Source: Cytophagales bacterium
Lineage (GTDB): Bacteria; Bacteroidota; Bacteroidia; Cytophagales; Cyclobacteriaceae
DNA: 50,713 bases
NCBI GenBank assembly: GCA_022360055.1
Contig: JAKSDO010000029.1
Span: 1 to 50,713 of the forward strand
Direction: 5' to 3'
The notes under the pieces were generated by a model, which had not been told where the DNA came from, made no database searches, and saw only the letters and a list, made by a program, of their open reading frames with translations. Below, in pieces: positions 46,200 to 50,713 of this stretch (its first letter is position 1; the number at the start of each line of letters is the position of its first letter). The translations under genes and the position numbers were made by a program.

Positions 46200-48575
46200 A
46201 TGAGGTTTATATACTTTTTATTATTCTCCCTCGCACTGTCTTTTTTGGCCGGTTCCTGCAATCGGAAATCCACCGGAAATCTTCAGCCGGTCGATTATGT
46301 GGATCCGATGATCGGCACCGACTTTTTCGGACATACGTACCCGGGCGCCACACGGCCTTACGCCATGGTTCAGCTCAGCCCGGATAACGGTACGGACGGC
46401 TGGACATTCAGCTCCGGATATGCCTACAAGGAAAATACCATCATGGGATTTAGCCATACTCATCTAAGCGGGGTCGGATATACGGCCTGCGGCGACGTAT
46501 TGATTATGCCGACCGTTTCCGATGAAATAAAAGTGGTCCCAGGGTCAAAAGATAAACCCGAAACAGGTTACCGCTCCGGGTTCTCTCATGAAAATGAAGT
46601 TGCCCGTCCGGGCTATTATTCCGTATGGCTCGATGATTATGGCATCGAAGCGGAGCTGACTGCCACCCGACGCGTCGGTTTTCACAGGTATACCTTTCCA
46701 CAGTCGCATAAGGCGCCGATCATTGTGGACTTGGGACATTCTATCGGAGGTACCGTTGAGGAGGATCTTTCGAAAATCACCATATTAAACGATTCGGTGG
46801 TGACAGGGATCAAAAGCGGCCAGGGTGTAAAGGTATATTTCTACGCTCAATTCAGTAAACCCTTTAAATACTACGGTACGTTTGACGCGGGTTATTATAC
46901 GCCGGAATCCGGAGCAAGCTTATTCCCCTATAAAAACGAAGAGATCGGCCGCAAGATCGGGGCTTTTTTGATCTACAACACATCGGACCGGGAGGAGATC
47001 CTGGTAAAAGTAGGGATTTCCTACGTATCCGTTGAGGGCGCTCAAAAAAATCTTCTGGCAGAGCTCAATCACTGGGATTTTGAGCGGGTGAGATCCGATG
47101 CCAGGGACGTCTGGAACCGTGAGCTTTCCAAATTGCGCGTAAAAGATGCATCCGAGGATAAAAAACAAATTTTCTATACTTCGATCTATCACAGTCTTCT
47201 GGCGCAACAGATTTCACAGGATGCGGACGGCCGGTATTTCGGCATGGACGGAAACATACATACCGTAGATGGCGGAGACTTTTATCCCTCCTTTTCATGT
47301 TGGGATACGTATCGATCGGAACATCCTTTGCTCACAATCATCCAGCCGGATCACGTAAATGACATGATCCGGTCCATCGTTGCCAAGACAAAAGCTTATG
47401 GCTGGCTGCCGGCGCAGCACTTCCGGAATGAGTTTGGCCAGGGCATGGTCGGCGACCACCTGGTCCCCCTGATCGTAGACGCCTATGTGAAAGGCTTCCG
47501 CGATTACGATGTCGAATTCATATATCGGGCCATGAAAAAAAAGGCGCTTCAGCTCCCTCCCGCTCCGTTGCCAAAATCAGACGGGCGGTCCGGGTTGCTC
47601 GATTACATCGCGCTCGGGTATGCCCCCTGCGACAGGGTCACCGAATCCGCGCCGAACACACTGGAGCTGGCATACAACGACTGGTGCATTGCTCAAATGG
47701 CCAGGGCATTGGGGAAAGAAGACGACTACGAACTATTTATGAAAAGGGCGCACAACTATAAAAATGTGTTTGATGAGGAAACTCAATTCTTCCGGCCCAA
47801 AAAAGCTGACGGATCCTGGTTGCCGGAAATCGGGGATCGTGAACAGGAAATAATCACATCGGGCGAACATTCCTATTACAGGTACTTTGATCCCTTGCTG
47901 GTGGGAAGAAGGCCCAACCGGCACTATACCGAATCGAATGCCTGGCAATATTTATGGTCGGTTCAGCACGATCCGGTCGGTTTGATTGCGCTGCTTGGCG
48001 GCAATGAGCAATTCACCGGAAGGCTCAATGATTTTTTTGATATGACACCTACGATAAGCTCCCCAAAGTATGTCGGTGTTGTCGGGACGATCGGGCAGTA
48101 TGTTCATGGAAACCAACCCTCCCATCACGTCGCTTACCTTTACAATTACGCCCGAAGGCCCTGGCTGACCCAGGAAAAAACGCGCCGGATTACGGAGCAG
48201 CTTTACCGCACGGGGGCCGGCGGCATATGCGGGAATGAGGACATGGGCTCGCTTTCTTCCTGGTATGCCCTCAGCGCCATGGGATTCTATCCGGTAACCC
48301 CCGGCCAGACACAATACGCCATCGGATCCCCGGTTTTGGAGGAGGTTTCCATAATGCTTCCGGGCGACAAGAATTTCACCGTCTCTACCGTAAACAATTC
48401 ATCCGCGAACAGGTATATTCAATCCGCCACCTTAAACGGAGAGGAGTTCAATCGCTCGTGGATCGACCATCATGAAATAATGCAGGGGGGAAAACTGACT
48501 TTTGTTATGGGCCCCGAACCAAATAAAAACCGGGCGGTCCGGGCCGGATCGATTCCTTATTCTATGACTAAATAA
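46200..48575 (+). CDS. GH92 family alpha-mannosidase lipoprotein
   Basis: This 791-residue glycosidase begins with a lipoprotein signal (LAGSC, Cys20) and the GH92 opening VDYVDPMIGTDFFGHTYPGA. It has the family segments NTLELAYNDWCIAQMA and GNEDMGSLSSWYALSAMGFYP near the C-terminus, which hold the acidic catalytic residues. GH92 enzymes are calcium-dependent inverting exo-alpha-mannosidases acting on N-glycans and related mannans. Length is typical. It lies 32 bases after the kinase-phosphatase fusion, suggesting that its product sugar feeds that pathway. The exact linkage cut cannot be told from sequence. Confidence 0.92.
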   Translation: MRFIYFLLFSLALSFLAGSCNRKSTGNLQPVDYVDPMIGTDFFGHTYPGATRPYAMVQLSPDNGTDGWTFSSGYAYKENTIMGFSHTHLSGVGYTACGDVLIMPTVSDEIKVVPGSKDKPETGYRSGFSHENEVARPGYYSVWLDDYGIEAELTATRRVGFHRYTFPQSHKAPIIVDLGHSIGGTVEEDLSKITILNDSVVTGIKSGQGVKVYFYAQFSKPFKYYGTFDAGYYTPESGASLFPYKNEEIGRKIGAFLIYNTSDREEILVKVGISYVSVEGAQKNLLAELNHWDFERVRSDARDVWNRELSKLRVKDASEDKKQIFYTSIYHSLLAQQISQDADGRYFGMDGNIHTVDGGDFYPSFSCWDTYRSEHPLLTIIQPDHVNDMIRSIVAKTKAYGWLPAQHFRNEFGQGMVGDHLVPLIVDAYVKGFRDYDVEFIYRAMKKKALQLPPAPLPKSDGRSGLLDYIALGYAPCDRVTESAPNTLELAYNDWCIAQMARALGKEDDYELFMKRAHNYKNVFDEETQFFRPKKADGSWLPEIGDREQEIITSGEHSYYRYFDPLLVGRRPNRHYTESNAWQYLWSVQHDPVGLIALLGGNEQFTGRLNDFFDMTPTISSPKYVGVVGTIGQYVHGNQPSHHVAYLYNYARRPWLTQEKTRRITEQLYRTGAGGICGNEDMGSLSSWYALSAMGFYPVTPGQTQYAIGSPVLEEVSIMLPGDKNFTVSTVNNSSANRYIQSATLNGEEFNRSWIDHHEIMQGGKLTFVMGPEPNKNRAVRAGSIPYSMTK

Positions 48576-48584
48576 CATACCGCT

Positions 48585-49769
48585 ATGAAACTTAAATACA
48601 CACTCCTTATACTTTCGTTCCTTTGTACATGCTTCGTTTCGAAAGCTCAAAAAGGTCCGGAACCGAAATATATTGAAACAAAGGAATTGATCTTTCCGGA
48701 ACAAAGCGAGCATGTGCATGGCAGCAGTCTGGTATTGCTTCCGAACGGCGACCTGCTGGCTGCATGGTTCCAGGGAAGCGGAGAACGAAAGGCCGACGAT
48801 GTACGGATCATGGGAGCGCGATTGAAACAGGGTTCCTGGACCAAACCGTTTTTAATGGCAGACACAAAAGGGTTGCCCGATTGCAATCCGGTGTTGTTTC
48901 TGAACAAGGCAAACAAGCTCTTTCTGGTGTGGATTGCCGTACAGGCCAACAGATGGGAAAATTCGATCCTGAAATTCAGAACCTCGACCGACTACGATTC
49001 CGGCGGCTCCCCGGACTGGGATTGGCAGGACAACATTCTGTTGAAGCCCGATGATGCTTTTGCAGAAGAAGTAGCATCGAAATTCAAAGATCTGCCGGAA
49101 AATCATGCCGGTTGGGCGGAATACGCTCCGCTTTACGATGACATGATCATCGAAGCCAGCAAAGATCAACTGAAACGCAGCATTGGCTGGATGACCAGGA
49201 TAAAGCCATTGATCCTGGAGAGCGGCCGCATAATTCTTCCTCTTTATTCGGATGGGCTCAATATGTCGATCACGGCAATTTCGGACGACGACGGCGAAAG
49301 CTGGAGAGCGGGCTTACCGATGGTCGGGCGCGGACCGATACAACCGGCCCTGGCCCAAAGAGAGAACGGCGACATTATAGCGCTGATGAGGGATAGCGGG
49401 GATCCTCCGGCAAGGGTTCACAGGAGCATCTCCACGGACAGGGGGGAATCCTGGAGCGCTTCTGAAAAAACAGATATCCCCAATACGGCCAGTGTCGAGC
49501 TGCTAAAATTGCAGGACGGCACCTGGGCTTTCCTGGGCAACGATATAACCGATGGCAGGTATCGCTTAAGCCTGTATTTGTCCGATGACGAGGGGGAAAC
49601 CTGGAGTCGAAAGGTCCGGATAGAAGACGTCCCCCGGGGAGCCGGAAGCTTCTCCTATCCCTCCCTGATCGAAGATCAAAAAGGGAACCTGCATATGACC
49701 TATTCCCACCGAACCGGTGCGCACAATAAGTCGATAAAATATGTGGTCGTCAATCCGTCAAAGATTTAA
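48585..49769 (+). CDS. Exported sialidase-like BNR repeat protein
   Basis: This 394-residue protein has a signal peptide (1-22, ending SKA) and a six-bladed propeller of the sialidase BNR_2 type. Asp-box repeats SxDxGxxW occur as SDDDGESW, STDRGESW and SDDEGETW. The region near 75-100 (CNPVLFLNKANKLFLVW) is typical of proteins annotated as exo-alpha-sialidase, though activity has been shown for few of them. It starts 10 bases after the GH92 stop and should be co-expressed. It may remove a terminal acidic or other sugar before the mannosidase acts. A lectin-like role is also possible. Confidence 0.8.
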   Translation: MKLKYTLLILSFLCTCFVSKAQKGPEPKYIETKELIFPEQSEHVHGSSLVLLPNGDLLAAWFQGSGERKADDVRIMGARLKQGSWTKPFLMADTKGLPDCNPVLFLNKANKLFLVWIAVQANRWENSILKFRTSTDYDSGGSPDWDWQDNILLKPDDAFAEEVASKFKDLPENHAGWAEYAPLYDDMIIEASKDQLKRSIGWMTRIKPLILESGRIILPLYSDGLNMSITAISDDDGESWRAGLPMVGRGPIQPALAQRENGDIIALMRDSGDPPARVHRSISTDRGESWSASEKTDIPNTASVELLKLQDGTWAFLGNDITDGRYRLSLYLSDDEGETWSRKVRIEDVPRGAGSFSYPSLIEDQKGNLHMTYSHRTGAHNKSIKYVVVNPSKI

Positions 49770-49931
49770 TCCGGAAAGTTCATGGAATTTTTCGCCCTCC
49801 GGGCCGATGAAGCATAAAACGCTCAAAAATGGCTCTGGAATTTTGACAGATTGAGATGAATAATCCGGATTAACCGGCTTCATACCGGAAAGCCCGAATA
49901 TAATTGATTTTATTTTCACTTTTTAGGTTTG

Positions 49932-49939
49932 TATATTTG
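49932..49939 (+). promoter_or_regulatory. Candidate -7 element before the decayed regulator
   Basis: TATATTTG fits the Bacteroidota consensus and lies 52 bases before the ATG of the XRE remnant. A TTG about 25 bases upstream is somewhat far. The 220-base stretch from 49770 to the remnant otherwise shows nothing notable. Confidence 0.4.
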
Positions 49940-49990
49940 TATAATCATGTAAAACAAGGCTTTTATTGGCTTTTTAAGGTTTGCATTTGT

Positions 49991-50144
49991 ATGATCTCAT
50001 TCGGTAAAAAAATAGCGGCACTCAGAAAACGGATTTGGCCAAGCAACTCAACACATCTGTTTCTGTGATTAGCGGTACGAATGGAACGAGATGAACCCCT
50101 CTATTGCATTTATCGAGTTGCAAAATCTGCGCCTCATTTCATAG
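49991..50144 (+). pseudogene. Decayed XRE-family helix-turn-helix regulator
   Basis: Three short reading frames joined by frameshifts give the normal order of an XRE domain. MISFGKKIAALRK comes first, then in a second frame DLAKQLNTSVSVISG, then in a third YEWNEMNPSIAFIEL, ending in a TAG at 50142-50144. Bases for the GLSQ-type turn between the first two pieces are missing. An intact gene would go on for another 50 or so codons. It therefore appears to be a non-functional relic, probably once a regulator of the neighbouring genes. Confidence 0.7.
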
Positions 50145-50209
50145 GTGCGGGCATGAGAGCGATAAACATTTTAATTAATCGTCCGGTTTAAAGAGAAACA
50201 CTTGGCCGG

Positions 50210-50647
50210 ATGATCAGGAATATTTCATACAATACGAAGGAACTTCGTCGGGAAATACGAGAAACCGTCGGAAAACCGTTTTCAATGATCAAGCGATTTC
50301 GGTTGAAAGGGAACGGCTCCCAGCGTTACGTGATTCTTGAAGCGAGCGATGAACTTTTCCAACTCATCACACGGGACAACAACGCGAATTTCTGTAACAT
50401 CGAATTAAGAGAAAACGGCATCATCCTGAGATTCAGGTCAAAACTTGAGACCTTTGGCTGGATTTTACCTTATCGGTTGCTCAGTGTGTTCAAGTCCGAA
50501 AACAGCATAGCTATTTTTGCCGGTTCCGAATTCGTAAGATTAAAACCTGCCCACAACGCCACGTTGAATTTTAAATTTATCCGGAAACTTCTGGAGCTGA
50601 AATCGGAAAACCTTCTTCAAACATATGATTATAGTATTGAGAAATGA
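50210..50647 (+). CDS. Small conserved hypothetical protein
   Basis: This is a 145-residue soluble protein without signal peptide or membrane helix. It opens MIRNISYNTKELRREIRETVGKPF and has a beta-rich middle with LKGNGSQRYVILEASDELFQ and IELRENGIILRFRSKLETF. I recall similar proteins of about this length in many Bacteroidota with no assigned function. It follows the XRE relic and is co-directional. Nothing in the sequence suggests a catalytic role. Confidence 0.7.
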   Translation: MIRNISYNTKELRREIRETVGKPFSMIKRFRLKGNGSQRYVILEASDELFQLITRDNNANFCNIELRENGIILRFRSKLETFGWILPYRLLSVFKSENSIAIFAGSEFVRLKPAHNATLNFKFIRKLLELKSENLLQTYDYSIEK

Positions 50648-50713
50648 AACCGATATCCCAGGCAAGCTGTTCAGGGCAAATTTCATCGATAGCATGGTCG
50701 GCCGGCTTGCGAA
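50625..50713 (+). CDS. Possible start of a further gene, cut by the window edge
   Basis: An open frame beginning at ATG 50625 reads MIIVLRNETDIPGKLFRANF and stays open to the end of the window. It overlaps the end of the preceding gene. An alternative frame from ATG 50644 (ATGA overlap) is also open but has less protein-like composition. Too little is present to identify it. Confidence 0.3.
   Translation, partial: MIIVLRNETDIPGKLFRANFIDSMVGRLA

Overview
The window looks like chromosomal DNA from a Bacteroidota bacterium, most likely in the Cytophagales. The evidence is a serine peptidase ending in a type IX secretion sorting domain, a TonB-dependent receptor with an N-terminal carboxypeptidase-like domain, a GH92 glycosidase, a heterodimer-type (CrtYcd) lycopene cyclase, permeases with a PadR-linked prefix domain, and several TAnnTTTG-type -7 promoter elements. 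No rRNA, tRNA, CRISPR array or complete insertion sequence was seen.

Left part (1-10.7 kb) is accessory in character and partly AT-rich. It holds an unknown coiled-coil protein, a rolling-circle-type HUH Rep protein with a small overlapping gene and repeat-rich upstream DNA (a possible origin), a PadR regulator with a large ATPase-less ABC permease, a thioredoxin-fold lipoprotein, an ECF sigma factor overlapping a very short anti-sigma-like membrane ORF that in turn overlaps lgt, and an HU-like/SPOR protein.

Middle part (10.8-32.3 kb) is mainly envelope and core genes. It holds an exported protein with three GPW repeats, the bacterial alpha-2-macroglobulin and penicillin-binding protein 1C pair, a DUF697-like membrane protein, gyrA followed by a TPR protein, an outer-membrane beta-barrel candidate, and a four-gene MacAB-like export operon (ATPase, two permeases, adaptor). 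A long inverted repeat sits between the convergent DUF697-like and TPR genes.

Right part (32.3-50.7 kb) begins with a tightly packed leftward run, mnmA, lipoprotein, type IX-secreted subtilase, rpe and TonB-dependent receptor. It continues with lycopene cyclase, two tandem paralogous exported proteins and a VanX-like dipeptidase. The most unusual block is 42.6-49.8 kb: a deoxyhypusine-synthase-like protein, a GmhA-type isomerase, a fusion of a PfkB/HldE-type kinase with a HAD phosphatase, a GH92 lipoprotein and a BNR/sialidase-like protein, all co-directional and closely spaced. I read this as a candidate sugar-phosphate pathway coupled to glycan cleavage. A decayed XRE-type regulator and a small conserved hypothetical gene close the window.
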